From contig CM082582.2 in assembly GCA_040954595.2 (NCBI GenBank), positions 2,108,001 to 2,172,000 of the forward strand: DNA of 64,000 nucleotides. The letters are read 5' to 3'. Under the pieces are notes generated by a model, which was not told where the DNA came from, did no database searches, and was given only the letters and a program-made list of their open reading frames with translations. Made by a program: the position numbers and the translations under genes. Below, piece after piece: positions 1 through 13,187 of this stretch. Each line of letters opens with the position of its first letter. Within the stretch, counting starts at the first letter, position 1. The DNA is from Balanoglossus misakiensis. Taxonomy: Eukaryota > Hemichordata.

Positions 1-3000
1 TTCATGTTAACAAAATCATGACTTATGTGCTTTTTAACAAGAGACAAATCCAAGAAGATCAAGGGTCATTACCAAAATTATCAAAATATTTGGGTTATGT
101 CCTGGCAGCAATAAAACTCATGTGAACACAATCATGACTGTTGTGCTTTTTATCAAGAGACATATCCAAGTAGATCAAGGGTCATTGCCAAAATTATCAA
201 AATATTTGGGTTAAGTCCTGGCAGCAATAGAAGTCACGTAAACAAAATCATGACTGTTGTGCTTTTTAACAAGAGACATATCCAAGTAGATCAAGGGTCA
301 TGGCCAAAATTATAAAAATATTTGGGTTATGTCCTGGCAGCAATAAAACTCGTGTGAACACAATCATGACTGTTGTGCTTTTTATCAAGAGACATATCTA
401 AGTAGATCAAGGGTCATTGCCAAAATTATCAAAATATTTGGGTTAAGTCCTGGCAGCAATAGTAGTCACGTAAACAGAATCATGTATGTTGTGCATTTTA
501 ACAAGAGACATATCCAAGTAGATGAAGAGTCATTGCCAAAATTATCAAAATAGTTTGGTTATGTCCTGCCAGCAATAGTACTCATGTGAACAAAATCCTG
601 ACTGTTGTGCTTTTTAACAAGAGACATATCAAAGTAGATCAAGAGTCATTGCCAAAATTATCAAAATATTTTGGTTATGTCCTGGAAGCAATAAAACTCA
701 TGTGAACAAAATCCTGACTGTTGTGCTTTTTAACAAGAGACATATCCAAGTAGATCAAGGGTCATTGCCAAAATTATCAAAATATTTGGGTTATGTCCTG
801 GCAGCAATAAAACTCATGTGAACAAAATCATGACTGTTGTGCTTTTTAACAAGAGACATATCCAAGAAGATCAAGGGTCATTGCCAAAATTATCAAAATA
901 TTTGGGTTATGTCCTGGCAGCAATAAAACTCGTGTGAACACAATCATGACTGTTGTGCTTTTTAACAAGAGACATATCCAAGTAGATCAAGGGTCATTGC
1001 CAAAATTATCAAAATATTTGGGTTATGTCCTGGCAGCGATAAAACTCATGTGAACAAAATCAAGACTGTTGTGTATTTTAACAAGAGACATATCCAAGTA
1101 GATCAAGGGTCATTGCCAAAATTATCAAAATATTTGGGTTATGTCCTGGCAGCAATAAAACTCGTGTGAACACAATCATGACTGTTGTGCTTTTTAACAA
1201 GAGACATATCCAAGTAGATCAAGGGTCATTGCCAAAATTATCAAAATATTTGGGTTATGTCTTGGCAGCGATAAAACTCATGTGAACAAAATCAAGACTG
1301 TTGTGTATTTTAACAAGAGACATATCCAAGTAGATCAAGGGTCATTGCCAAAATTATCAAAATATTTGGGTTATGTCCTGGCAGCAATAAAACTCGTGTG
1401 AACACAATCATGACTGTTGTGCTTTTTAACAAGAGACATATCCAAGAAGATCAAGGGTCATTACCAAAATTATCAAAATATTTGGGTTATGTCCTGGCAG
1501 CAATAAAACTCATGTGAACACAATCATGACTGTTGTGCTTTTTAACAAGAGACATATCCAAGTCGATCAAGGGTCATTGCCAAAATTATCAAAATATTTG
1601 GGTTATGTCCTGGCAGCAATAAAACTCGTGTGAACACAATCATGACTGTTGGGCTGTTTATCAAGAGACATATCCAAGTAGTTCAAGGGTCATTGCCATA
1701 ATTATCAAAATATTTGGGTTATGTCCTGACAGCAATAGAATTCATGTGAACAAAATCATGTATGTTGTGCATTTTAACAAGAGACATATCCAAGTAGATG
1801 AAGAGTCATTGCAAAAATTATCAAAATAGTTTGGTTATGTCCTGCCAGCAATAGTACTCATGTGAACAAAATCCTGACTGTTGTGCTTTTTAACAAGAGA
1901 CATATCCAAGTAGATCAAGGGTCATTGCCAAAACTATCAATATATTTGGGTTATGTCCTGGCAGTGATAAAACTCATGTGAACAAAATCCTGACTGTTGT
2001 GCTTTTTAACAAGAGACATATCCAAGTAGATCAAGGGTCATTGCCAAAATTATCAAAATAATTGGGTTATGTCCTGGCAGCAATAAAACTCGTGTGAACA
2101 CAATCATGACTGTTGTGCTTTTTAACAAGAGACATATCCAAGAAGATCAAGGGTCATTACCAAAATTATCAAAATATTTGGGTTATGTCCTGGCAGCAAT
2201 AAAACTCATGTGAACACAATCATGACTGTTGTGCTTTTTATCAAGAGACATATCCAAGTAGATCAAGGGTCATTGCCAAAATTATCAAAATATTTGGGTT
2301 AAGTCCTGGCAGCAATAGTAGTCACGTAAACAAAATCATGACTGTTGTGCTTTTTAACAAGAGACATATCCAAGTAGATCAAGGGTCATGGCCAAAATTA
2401 TAAAAATATTTGGGTTATGTCCTGGCAGCAATAAAACTCGTGTGAACACAATCATGACTGTTGTGCTTTTTATCAAGAGACATATCTAAGTAGATCAAGG
2501 ATCATTGCCAAAATTATCAAAATATTTGGGTTAAGTCCTGGCAGCAATAGTAGTCACGTAAACAAAATCATGACTGTTGTGCTTTTTAACAAGAGACATA
2601 TCCAAGTCGATCAAGGGTCATTGCCAAAATTATCAAAATATTTGGGTTATGTCCTGGCAGCAATAAAACTCGTGTGAACACAATCATGACTGTTTGGCTG
2701 TTTATCAAGAGACATATCCAAGTAGTTCAAGGGTCATTGCCATAATTATCAAAATATTTGGGTTATGTCCTGACAGCAATAGAATTCATGTGAACAAAAT
2801 CATGTATGTTGTGCATTTTAACAAGAGACATATCCAAGTAGATGAAGAGTCATTGCCAAAGTTATCAAAATAGTTTTGTTATGTCCTGCCAGCAATAGTA
2901 CTCATGTGAACAAAATCCTGACTGTTGTGCTTTTTAACAAGAGACATATCAAAGTAGATCAAGAGTCATTGCCAAAATTATCAAAATATTTTGGTTATGT

Positions 3001-4340
3001 CCTGGAAGCAATAAAACTCATGTGAACAAAATCCTGACTGTTGTGCTTTTTAACAAGAGACATATCCAAGTAGATCAAGGGTCATTGCCAAAATTATCAA
3101 AATATTTGGGTTATGTCCTGACAGCAATAAAACTCATGTGAACAAAATCATGACTGTTGTGCTTTTTAAGAAGAGACATATCCAAGAAGATCAAGGGTCA
3201 TTGCCAAAATTATCAAAATATTTGGGTTATTTCCTGGCAGCAATAAAACTCGTGTGAACACAATCATGACTGTTGTGCTTTTTAACAAGAGACATATCCA
3301 AGTAGATCAAGGGTCATTGCCAAAATTATCAAAATATTTGGGTTATGTCATGGCAGCGATAAAACTCATGTGAACAAAATTAAGACTGTTGTGTATTTTA
3401 ACAAGAGACATATCCAAGTAGATCAAGGGTCATTGCCAAAATTATCAATATATTTGGGTTATGTCCTGGCAGTGATAAAACTCATGTGAACAAAATCCTG
3501 ACTGTTGTGCTTTTTAACAAGAGACATATCCAAGTAGATCAAGGGTCATTGCCAAAATTATCAAAATATTTGGGTTATGTCCTGGCAGCAATAAAACTCC
3601 TGTGAATAAAATCATGACAGTTGTGCTTTTTAACAAGAGACATATCCAAGAAGATCAAGGGTCATTGCCAAACTTAACAAAATATTTGGGTTATGTCCTG
3701 GCAGCAATAAAACTCGTGTGAACACAATCATGACTGTTGTGCTTTTTAACAAGAGACATATCCAAGTAGATCAAGGGTCAATGCCAAAATTATCAAAATA
3801 TTTGGGTTATGTCCTGGCAGCGATAAAACTCATGTGAACAAAATCAAGACTGTTGTGTATTTTAACAAGAGACATATCCAAGTAGATCAAGGGTCATTGC
3901 CAAAATTATCAATATATTTGGGTTATGTCCTGGCAGTGATAAAACTCATGTGAACAAAATCAAGACTGTTGTGCTTTTTAACAAGAGACATATCCAAGTA
4001 GATCAAGAGTCATTGCCAAAATTATCAAAATATTTTTGTTATGTCCTGGCAGCGATAAAAATCATGTGAACAAAATCAAGACTGTTGTGCTTTTTAACAA
4101 GAGACATATCTAAGTAGATCAAGGGTCATTGCCAAAATTATCAAAATATTTGGGTTATGTCCTGGCAGCGATAAAACTCATGTGAACAAAATCAAGACTG
4201 TTGTGCTTTTTAACATGAGACATATCCAAGTAGATCAAGGGTCATTGCCAAAATTATCAAAATATTTCGGTTATGTCCTGGCAGCGACAAAACTCAAGTG
4301 AACACAATCATGACTGTTGTGCTTTTTAACAAGAGACATA
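1..4340. repeat. 116-bp satellite array (about 37 monomers)
   Basis: The same unit recurs every 116 bases: the landmark cctggcagca starts at 101, 217 and 333 and continues with the same spacing to about 4280. Monomers differ by a few substitutions (gcagcaataa, gcagcgataa, gcagcaatag). Variants recur at multiples of the monomer: the cctggaagca variant at about 682 and 3001 (20 monomers apart) and the ggctgttta variant at about 1649 and 2692 (9 monomers apart). This indicates higher-order amplification by unequal exchange. All frames are interrupted, so I see no coding function. The array runs off the left edge of the window. Confidence 0.97.
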
Positions 4341-7300
4341 TCCAAGTTCAATTCAGTTCTAACAAATCTGAATCAAATGACATGTGAAATTTGCCAAAAA
4401 ATGTAAAGTATTCTATTCATATGGTGACTCATATCAATAAAATGAATTTGCGTGCTTTCAATGAGTAGGCTAGAAATAGGAAATCTTCGTTTTTAATCAG
4501 AGTTCAGAAAATCCAATTTGGCTCGAATAAGGTTAAAGCAATCACAATACACTTGAAAGCTTGATTAAAAAAAGACTTTGGAAATTTTTCATGACATTTT
4601 TCAAAAATCCATAATGAATCCAAATTCGCATGACCACTAACAATATTATTGAAAACAATTGGAAGGGACAGTAAATTAGAACTTGATTGGCCCTGTAGTT
4701 TTGAAAAAAATGTCAACTTTTAGAGGTTATCAGAAAATTCAATATAGCCACCATGAAGAAGACAATTAAAGGAACATGCAGCATTACAGGTGCCAAAGCA
4801 GTTAGCATGGTTCCAACAGAAAGCAAGCTCTGTATCTGTTTTGGATGGCTAGAAATGGTAAGTAAGCCAGAGGTCACGCAAAATTGTGCCAACAAAATCT
4901 GATATCAAACTGATCAGTGTTCAACAAGAACCAAAGTTCTAAGCTCTATTGGTTAACTTTAAATAGGATAAGTACATAAGTATTGTGTTAAAGATTAATA
5001 CTTCATTAGATGTTCCAGTCCCCTAAATTTGAAAGCTGTATCTGCTGTGCATGGCAAGTTATGGGAAAGTAGATCATTGCCAGAATTATAAAAATAGTTT
5101 GGTTATGTCCTGGCAGCAATAGTTCTCATGTGAACAAAATCATGACTGTTGTGCTTTTTAACAAGAGGCATATCCACATAAAATTAAGTTCTAGAATTAC
5201 TGGATCAAAGGACATGTGAGAGTGGCCAATAAAGTGTTTAATCAAATTCTGAAAAACAACTGGATCAAAGAACATGTGAAAGTTGCCAAAAATTTAACGT
5301 ATTCTAGTCATATGGTGACTCGTATCAATAAAATTAATTTGTGTGCTATCAATGAGTAGGCTAGAAATAGGAAATCTTTGTTTTTCATCGGTGTTCAGAA
5401 AATACAATTTGGCTCGAATAAGGTTAAAGCAATCACAATTCACTTGAAAGCTTGATTAAAAAAAGACTTTGGAAATTTTTCATGAGATTTTTCAAAAATC
5501 CATAATGAATCCAAATTCGCATGACCACTAACAATATTATTGAAAAAAATTGGAACGGACAGTAAATTAGAACTTGATTGGCCTTGTAATTTTTGAAAAA
5601 AATGTCAACTTTTAAAGGTTATCCAAAAATCAAATATGGCCACCATGAAGAAGACCCAACTATAAGCAGCATTGGAGGAGCCAAAGTGGTTAGCATGGTT
5701 CCAACAGAAAGCAAAGGCTGTATTTGTTATGGGTGCTGAGAAATGGTAAGTAAGCCAGAGTTCACGCAAAGTTGGGCCAACAAATTTTGATATCAAACTG
5801 ATCAGTGTCCAGCAAAAACCAGACTTCTAAGATCTATTGGGTAACTTTAAATAGCTTATGTACATAATTATTGTGTTAAAGTTAATACATGTACTTCATT
5901 AGGTGTTCCAGTCCTCCAAATTTGAAGGCTGTATCTGCTGTACATGCCAAGGCATGGGATAGTAGTTCAAAGGTCATTGCCAAAATTATCAAAATATTTC
6001 GGTTATGTCCTGGCAGCGACAAAACTCAAGTGAACACAATCATGACTGTTGTGCTTTTTAACAAGAGACATATCCAAGTTCAATTCAGTTCTAACAAATC
6101 TGAATCAAATGACATGTGAAATTTGCCAAAAAATGTAAAGTATTCTATTCATATGGTGACTCATATCAATAAAATGAATTTGCGTGCTTTCAATGAGTAG
6201 GCTAGAAATAGGAAATCTTCGTTTTTAATCAGAGTTCAGAAAATCCAATTTGGCTCGAATAAGGTTAAAGCAATCACAATACACTTGAAAGCTTGATTAA
6301 AAAAAGACTTTGGAAATTTTTCATGACATTTTTCAAAAATCCATAATGAATCCAAATTCGCATGACCACTAACAATATTATTGAAAACAATTGGAAGGGA
6401 CAGTAAATTAGAACTTGATTGGCCCTGTAGTTTTGAAAAAAATGTCAACTTTTAGAGGTTATCAGAAAATTCAATATAGCCACCATGAAGAAGACAATTA
6501 AAGGAACATGCAGCATTACAGGTGCCAAAGCAGTTAGCATGGTTCCAACAGAAAGCAAAGGCTGTATTTGTTATGGGTGCTGAGAAATGGTAAGTAAGCC
6601 AGAGTTCACGCAAAGTTGGGCCAACAAATTTTGATATCAAACTGATCAGTGTCCAGCAAAAACCAGACTTCTAAGATCTATTGGGTAACTTTAAATAGCT
6701 TATGTACATAATTATTGTGTTAAAGTTAATACATGTACTTCATTAGATGTTCCAGTCCCCTAAATTTGAAAGCTGTATCTGCTGTGCATGGCAAGTTATG
6801 GGAAAGTAGATCATTGCCAGAATTATAAAAATAGTTTGGTTATGTCCTGGCAGCAATAGTTCTCATGTGAACAAAATCATGACTGTTGTGCTTTTTAACA
6901 AGAGGCATATCCACATAAAATTAAGTTCTAGAATTACTGGATCAAAGGACATGTGAGAGTGGCCAATAAAGTGTTTAATCAAATTCTGAAAAACAACTGG
7001 ATCAAAGAACATGTGAAAGTTGCCAAAAATTTAACGTATTCTAGTCATATGGTGACTCGTATCAATAAAATTAATTTGTGTGCTATCAATGAGTAGGCTA
7101 GAAATAGGAAATCTTTGTTTTTCATCGGTGTTCAGAAAATACAATTTGGCTCGAATAAGGTTAAAGCAATCACAATTCACTTGAAAGCTTGATTAAAAAA
7201 AGACTTTGGAAATTTTTCATGAGATTTTTCAAAAATCCATAATGAATCCAAATTCGCATGACCACTAACAATATTATTGAAAAAAATTGGAACGGACAGT

Positions 7301-7815
7301 AAATTAGAACTTGATTGGCCTTGTAATTTTTGAAAAAAATGTCAACTTTTAAAGGTTATCCAAAAATCAAATATGGCCACCATGAAGAAGACCCAACTAT
7401 AAGCAGCATTGGAGGAGCCAAAGTGGTTAGCATGGTTCCAACAGAAAGCAAAGGCTGTATTTGTTATGGGTGCTGAGAAATGGTAAGTAAGCCAGAGTTC
7501 ACGCAAAGTTGGGCCAACAAATTTTGATATCAAACTGATCAGTGTCCAGCAAAAACCAGACTTCTAAGATCTATTGGGTAACTTTAAATAGCTTATGTAC
7601 ATAATTATTGTGTTAAAGTTAATACATGTACTTCATTAGGTGTTCCAGTCCTCCAAATTTGAAGGCTGTATCTGCTGTACATGCCAAGGCATGGGATAGT
7701 AGTTCAAAGGTCATTGCCAAAATTATCAAAATATTTGGGTTATGTCCTGGCAGCAATCAAACTCGTGTGAACAAAATCGTGACTGTTGTGCATTTTAACA
7801 AGATGCATATCTATG
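4341..7815. repeat. Four-unit tandem array of ~0.87-kb A/B repeats
   Basis: Two diverged unit types alternate: A1 about 4341-5185, B1 5186-6075, A2 6076-6915, B2 6916-7815. A1+B1 and A2+B2 form a higher-order period of about 1.73 kb. For example, the region around 4504-4716 is repeated at 6236-6448, and 5605-5796 at 7342-7533. Each unit ends in one copy of the 116-bp satellite monomer (about 5075-5180, 5968-6075, 6810-6910, 7700-7815). Short open frames in the units are identical between copies because the DNA is duplicated, and they resemble no known protein. I treat the array as non-coding. Confidence 0.93.
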
Positions 7816-8030
7816 TATAATTAACTTCTTAAAACATAGCGTATAGGATACTGTTGTGCCATTTGGGGATTACACAGATTTTAGGTATTCGCCAGAATTA
7901 AAATCACGGGCGACATTGGCAAGCATATATGGCAAAAATATTCAAATACTATGGAAACATAAAAAAATTCACTATGCCCAATCAAGTGTTATGTGTCACT
8001 GCAATCCTACAAGCAGCACTAAAAAAACAG

Positions 8031-8719
8031 ATTTTTGTCCAAAAACTGTCTGTAAAATACATGCGAGTATGACAAGCTAATTAGTCCAATCAGACAGAGG
8101 CATTCACTGACCTACCACCAGTTTATAATAAAATAACCGGTGGTCTCTGTAACAGCTGGACCACAGCTGATTTTTGTCCAAAAACTGTCTGTAAAATTCA
8201 TGCGAGTATGACAAGCTAATTAGTCCTATCAGACAAGGGCATTCACTGACCTAACACCAGTTTATAATAAAATAGTCGGTGGTCTCTGTAACAGCTGGAC
8301 CACAACTGATTTTTGTCCAAAAATTGTCTGTAAAATACATGCGAGTATGACAAGCTAATTAGTCCTATCAGACAGAGGCATTCACTGACCTACCACCAGT
8401 TTATAATAAAATAGCCGGTGGTCTCTGTAACAGCTGGACCACAACTGATTTTTGTCCAAAAACTGTCTGTAAAATACATGCGAGTATGACAAGCTAATTA
8501 GTCCAATCAGACAGAGGCATTTACTGACCTACCACCAGTTTATAATAAATAGCCGGAGGTCTCTGTAACAGCTGGACCACAGCTGATTGTTGTCCAAAAA
8601 CTGTCTGTAAAAATACATGCGAGTATGACAAGCTAATTAGTCCAATCAGACAGAGGCATTCACTGACCTACCACCAGTTTATAATAAAATAGCCAGTGGT
8701 CTCTGTAACAGCTGGACCA
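8031..8719. repeat. 139-bp tandem repeat, five copies
   Basis: The landmark atttttgtcc recurs at 8031, 8170, 8309, 8448 and 8586, a period of 139 then 138 bases. Each copy holds an imperfect inverted repeat, accaccag about 13 bases before ccggtggt, able to form an 8-bp stem, and a gctggaccacagctg palindrome-like segment. Copies are nearly identical, so the expansion looks recent. No coding potential is visible. Confidence 0.95.
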
Positions 8720-10559
8720 GTAAAATTATATAAGGCTGTTTATTTTACTGATAAAAAATGTTTATAGGTCTTTGTAGGTTATAATAAAGAAAATTATCAA
8801 AATCGGTTCACCAGTTTTCAAGGTACAAAAGCATCAAAAAATACTGATATTCTCAAGTATCTTCAACATTTTTCAAAAGATTATGCACGATTCACAGAAG
8901 AATACTTCTTTCAGTTTTACAGGAGATCATCTAAACTTGTAAAGAAAATCTCTCTATTTTTTGCATGGCACCATGGGAAATATGAAATTTTGCAATGTTT
9001 GATGTTCCGTGTCTCAATCATAGTTGATCTAATTGTAACGAAATATAACGAAATGTAACGAATATATTACAATATATGTGCAGATACAGATAGTGACTTA
9101 AGTGTTTGATATCTGGATTATAATTTAAATTCCCAGGCGCTCAAAAAAGGAAAAACCTAGCATTTTACCATTGCAAATGGGCGGCCATATTGGATTGATA
9201 TTTCATTAGATGGCAATGTTTATTTATACACTGCAATTTGCTGAAAATCAGTTCAATCACTGTAGCGAGCGGAGATATTTAAATTCTTGTGTATTTTGAG
9301 CAATAATACTACTACCAAAAAATATTTTATACAGTTACTTCTGGACAGCAAAAATTGCCATCATTCAAGTCAAACTCTCAGATCGGCCCTTTTGCTTGCC
9401 TGTGTTGAGCAGATATCAAAAGTGGAGAAAGTTGGATAGTGTAATTTCTACATGTATTTGTACTTTCCTTGTAGTCTATTAACATTTACACGATTTTCAT
9501 ATTAATTTTGGTATGATATGCATGGAAAGACTGGTTGGCTATAAATCATAAAAATGAACGTCCTTGCACCATACAGTTTTTACTGCATACACATGTAGTT
9601 TAAGCTAACTGTGTCTTTCATGTATTCCACTTTTCTGCTTTCCTTGCTGGCTTTCTTCATTTATTTTCTGACTGTATCTTTGTAAAATTACTGATTTTTT
9701 TTATCTGGTAATTCAATTTCTGGCTGAAATAAATGTACTAGAGCTGGTAAGGTTTCCTGAACATTAATCCCTGTATCTTGAAGGCAGGTGTGCAAGTTCA
9801 TATAAAGTTCATTGGTTAAAGGAATATTATGAGCTGATAAATCTTCTAAGCTCTTCTTTCTGGCTAGAAGGTCTGCTATATTATTGAATACTCTTTATGC
9901 TACTTCCATAATGTTGCCTGTGCAAATTAACAATCAAAATATCCACTTGCTAGACAATTGTAAGACAAACATTTTTGTTGGGTAATTACAGAATAATTAT
10001 TTTAATTCCATGCATACTCTACCTAAACGCAAATTAGAATATATAACTGAAATTATAATTATACACAGGTCTATGAAATGCAAAGAAAATGTATTCCTAG
10101 GAAAGAACACCCATGGGCATTCAGCTCTAAGCAGATAACATCAGTCACTTTGAAGACATGTCACTTCCCAGACTTGACTAAACAAACTTCCAACCCTGAA
10201 GTGAAACACATCTCCGAGTTGCATACACAATATGATCATATACTGTTAGATATTTATAATGGTTTAAGTGAAAACAAATTAGGAGATGTAAACACCCCTG
10301 CCATTTATTCAGTGCCATATAATCCTGCCATTATGCACATATTGACTCTAGCCACTTTCCCAGTGGGAGGAAAAAGACTTTAATGGACACCAAGCGGGAA
10401 GAAACGAAAGTTACTCAGTTTTTGGCATTTCATTTTTATTTGTGAGATCGAGAAATTAAAATATGACAAGTTTAGAAAATAATCTGATTACACAGTATGT
10501 CCCAGTTCGTATGGCGGCCATATTGGATTCTGAACTCTCTAGTAATATAAACATATAGT
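8720..10559. other. AT-rich non-coding stretch
   Basis: I find no convincing exon here. A small direct repeat of gtaacgaaat (three to four tandem copies, about 9036-9062) is present. The string ggcggccatattgga occurs at about 9181 and again at about 10512; it resembles a YY1-type GGCGGCCAT element and may be part of a dispersed repeat. An open frame of 101 codons at 10078-10383 has no recognisable domain and is probably chance. Confidence 0.5.
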
Positions 10560-11110
10560 GTACTTGGCGAGTCTCAGTATAGGGAAATCAACACAATCAG
10601 ACAAAACTTGGGTTACCCATTGCAATAATCCTATCAAATTTCAAAGCAATCCCATATGCAGTTTCAGAAAAATCAGTATTTTCACCAAAATTGTACAATA
10701 TCTTACGTCAATCGCTTCAGGGAACATGCCTACCAAAGCTCAAGGCAATCTGACAATCTGTTTGAAAGAAAATAATTTTTAATGAAAAATTCCAAAACTA
10801 TCACACACAAAACGCAAATATGCAAATTTCAAGTATTTTTCTAAAACATCTCACTTAATTATTCCCAAGGAACAACCCTGCAAAATTTGAAAGCAATCTG
10901 ACAAGCAGTTTTAGATAAAACAATTTTTGACCAAAAAGACAAAAAAATTCTACAAAATTATAAATATGCACATTTTTCATCAACCAGGTTTTCATCAAAT
11001 GGGACCATATATCCAAATGTATGCTTCAAAGCAACACGACTCTTGGAGAAAAAAATGCTTGTCACCCTGGTCAAAAATTTGGTTTTACTAAAACATCAAA
11101 TCGGTTATCT
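10560..11110 (+). repeat. Degenerate copy of dispersed repeat family R1
   Basis: The text contains the R1 signature phrases caaatttcaaagcaatc-like, gacaagcagttttag-like and ttttgaccaaaaa-like in the same order as the better copies at 13.8, 37.2 and 62.5 kb. It lacks the distinctive 3' end with the gatgtggacggacata motif. R1 encodes nothing recognisable and behaves as an old non-autonomous dispersed element. Confidence 0.55.
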
Positions 11111-13140
11111 CTCAAAGCTAAAAGGGTTATCACCAAACAGATTACAATTTTCTTTACTTGTGGTGGTTCTGGTTTTATCGGTTTGCCCAATAAAAATTAG
11201 GATAATTGTTTAAGTATGCCAACAGTGAGGTGGAAATCACACCAGAAAAACGAAAATACGCCAACAACATGTAAACAGTAAAATGTTACGAAAAAACAAA
11301 CAGAAAAGCGAAAATACACCAACCACGTTTAAACCGTAAAATTAAAAAAAATGCAAACACTGGCTCTACGTGCGCTTAGGCAAGAGGCCTAGGAATAAAA
11401 TTCTCACAGAGTATAGCCCTATGAATATGACTAGACTTTCTCGATTATGACCTCAGGGTCAGCAGCGAAGCCATACACAGAATGGCCGAGAGGCATGGCT
11501 AGCTGCACGCCCGTAGCTCGGATTTTTTTCTGGAATAAGACCTACTTCTGTTCAACTACAAGGTGTTGAACGGATAGCTGCAAATCACCTAATACCAGAC
11601 AAAACAATCGAGCGACGGTAACGTAGCTATATAGGCTATGGTACTAAAAGCAATGACTGGATTATGAGCCTACCGAAAAGACGTCTTGATCCCGCGGCAG
11701 TAAGAAGGAAAGTGATTGAAACCCGACGTCGCACACCGGAAACGGGTCAATGATCACCTGTTGTTATGGAGAGTGGGACTTGTTACCCAATCACAGACCA
11801 AAGTTAGCATTACGACACACTAATGAATATGCATACATGCTATAGCTGCATATTTTATTATTTTAGAACGCACTGGAACATGCTCGCATTCGAAGGAATA
11901 TTCCATTTGTATATGCAAATAGCAAACCTATGTTCTCGAGTGTGAGTGCACCATTGTCTCAGGGGGGTGGCTCACGTCCCAAAGAACAGGGGGTAATTTT
12001 CTACCACAGCCGCGCATTTCAAACCGAGCAAGCAAACTGCTAACTACCGTTGTCTGGGCAACATTTTGATGTGCGTTAAGTTTTGCACTTATTGGACTTT
12101 GAGGAAACAGACCTATAATACTTCCTAATGTGGTTCTCTTTCTGGGTCATTTTGTCAGTCCAACCACGATCCACGAGATCGTAAACTGCTTGGATTAGGG
12201 CGCGTTAGGAAGCTGCAGCTGCGGCCGCAGGTCAAGTCGGTGTGTTTTGTATTTAACAAACATGGTAAATGTGTTCGGCACAGCAACATGCTCGCTCTAC
12301 CCACAGCCACTGTGCTGTACCGTACTGTCGATCGTTTCCATGTCAGTTTCACGCTCGCTCTTTATAATGCCCTTATCACGCCTCCCGTATTGTGTTCATG
12401 ATATGACAGTCCCACTAATCTGACAACACTCGCTTTTATTATGTCAATTTGTCCCGTTCGCTAGCACTGCGTACAGGCCTGCATTCACCATTAACAGACT
12501 ATCCCGTTCGCCAACTTTACTGAACTGCAAAGTGAAGAATCGGTTTGCGTCTTGGCCGAATCGACCGGGGTCATGGAAATTAAAGGCCCAACCGAGAAGA
12601 TTAAGTGCCGTTCCCGAAGTAACGACCAACCAATGTTTACAGAGAAATCAGATGATGTCACATAGCGGAGTTCTTATCCTGTCGGGATGCGTTTACCTCG
12701 GAATCGGCGAAGTTTTTTTGTCGTCGAGTTTGATTTCATGGACGATGCAGTCTAGTTATTTGATGATCCATAATTGATATATTTTTTTTTTGGGGGGGGG
12801 GGGAGGTCCTGGTGTCGATAAATCGAGGCAGAAGAAATGTGCCGACAGCGCAAATTGCCGTTTTTTCGCTCTGTTTCGTCGATTTTCACAACTTCAAACT
12901 AATTAAACTTTGCTCCGCGTGGCCGAGAGGTCTTAAATTTTACCCATCCAACAAACAACAAAACAAAAGTTTGTAGTCAATAAAGTGTTCCTAGAGCGAA
13001 TAAACATTGATTCAATTCAATCCAAGTCATCATGAATTTGATCAAATTTTCTAAACATAGACAGATCAAGAGTCCAACACTGTCCATGCACCAAATTGAA
13101 CAGCTGGTCGCGGAGATAAAATGTTTTGTTGTATATTTAG
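11111..13140. other. Non-coding stretch with GC-richer segment; possible RFX X-box
   Basis: Base composition rises toward GC between about 11.4 and 12.8 kb (CpG-containing words, NotI-like gcggccgc at about 12221), which could mark a promoter or a different element. The string gttgtctgggcaac at about 12048-12061 matches the imperfect-palindrome layout of an RFX X-box (GTYNCC..GGNAAC), but no gene is attached to it that I can see. A T-run followed by a G-run lies at about 12781-12803. Confidence 0.3.
12440..12660 (-). CDS. Possible coding fragment, unidentified
   Basis: A minus-strand frame of about 60 codons has amino-acid composition and codon use more like real protein than its neighbours. 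It has a WAFNFHDPGRFG segment, then FTLQFSKVGERDSL, then LLMVNAGLYAV. The last part weakly recalls the strand pair LxVxxxGxYxV of TNF/C1q jelly-roll domains. There is no matching second exon, no clear splice site, and a stop follows soon after. I list it only as a candidate; chance is a serious alternative. Confidence 0.2.
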
Positions 13141-13142
13141 GG

Positions 13143-13187
13143 GTCCGTATTTTGACTCGTTGCTTTGCAACTCGTCAAAATACGGAC
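13143..13187. repeat. Short perfect-ended hairpin
   Basis: The arms gtccgtattttgac and gtcaaaatacggac are exact reverse complements. Only the central three bases near the loop are mismatched, giving a stem of about 21 bp around a tiny loop. The same words (aaatacggac, gcatgtatgataaa) reappear inverted at about 13734-13755, and tttatcatacatgc lies at about 13230. The hairpin is therefore probably one end of a palindromic element of about 530-600 bp. Confidence 0.7.

Noticed and set aside
4504-7533. Identical 60-70-codon frames repeated in the A/B array
   Set aside because: Identity follows from DNA duplication; no start context, splice sites or homology, and unit types differ by frameshifts.
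1-8719. CRISPR array
   Set aside because: The repeats are contiguous tandem units without unique spacers, in a eukaryotic genome.
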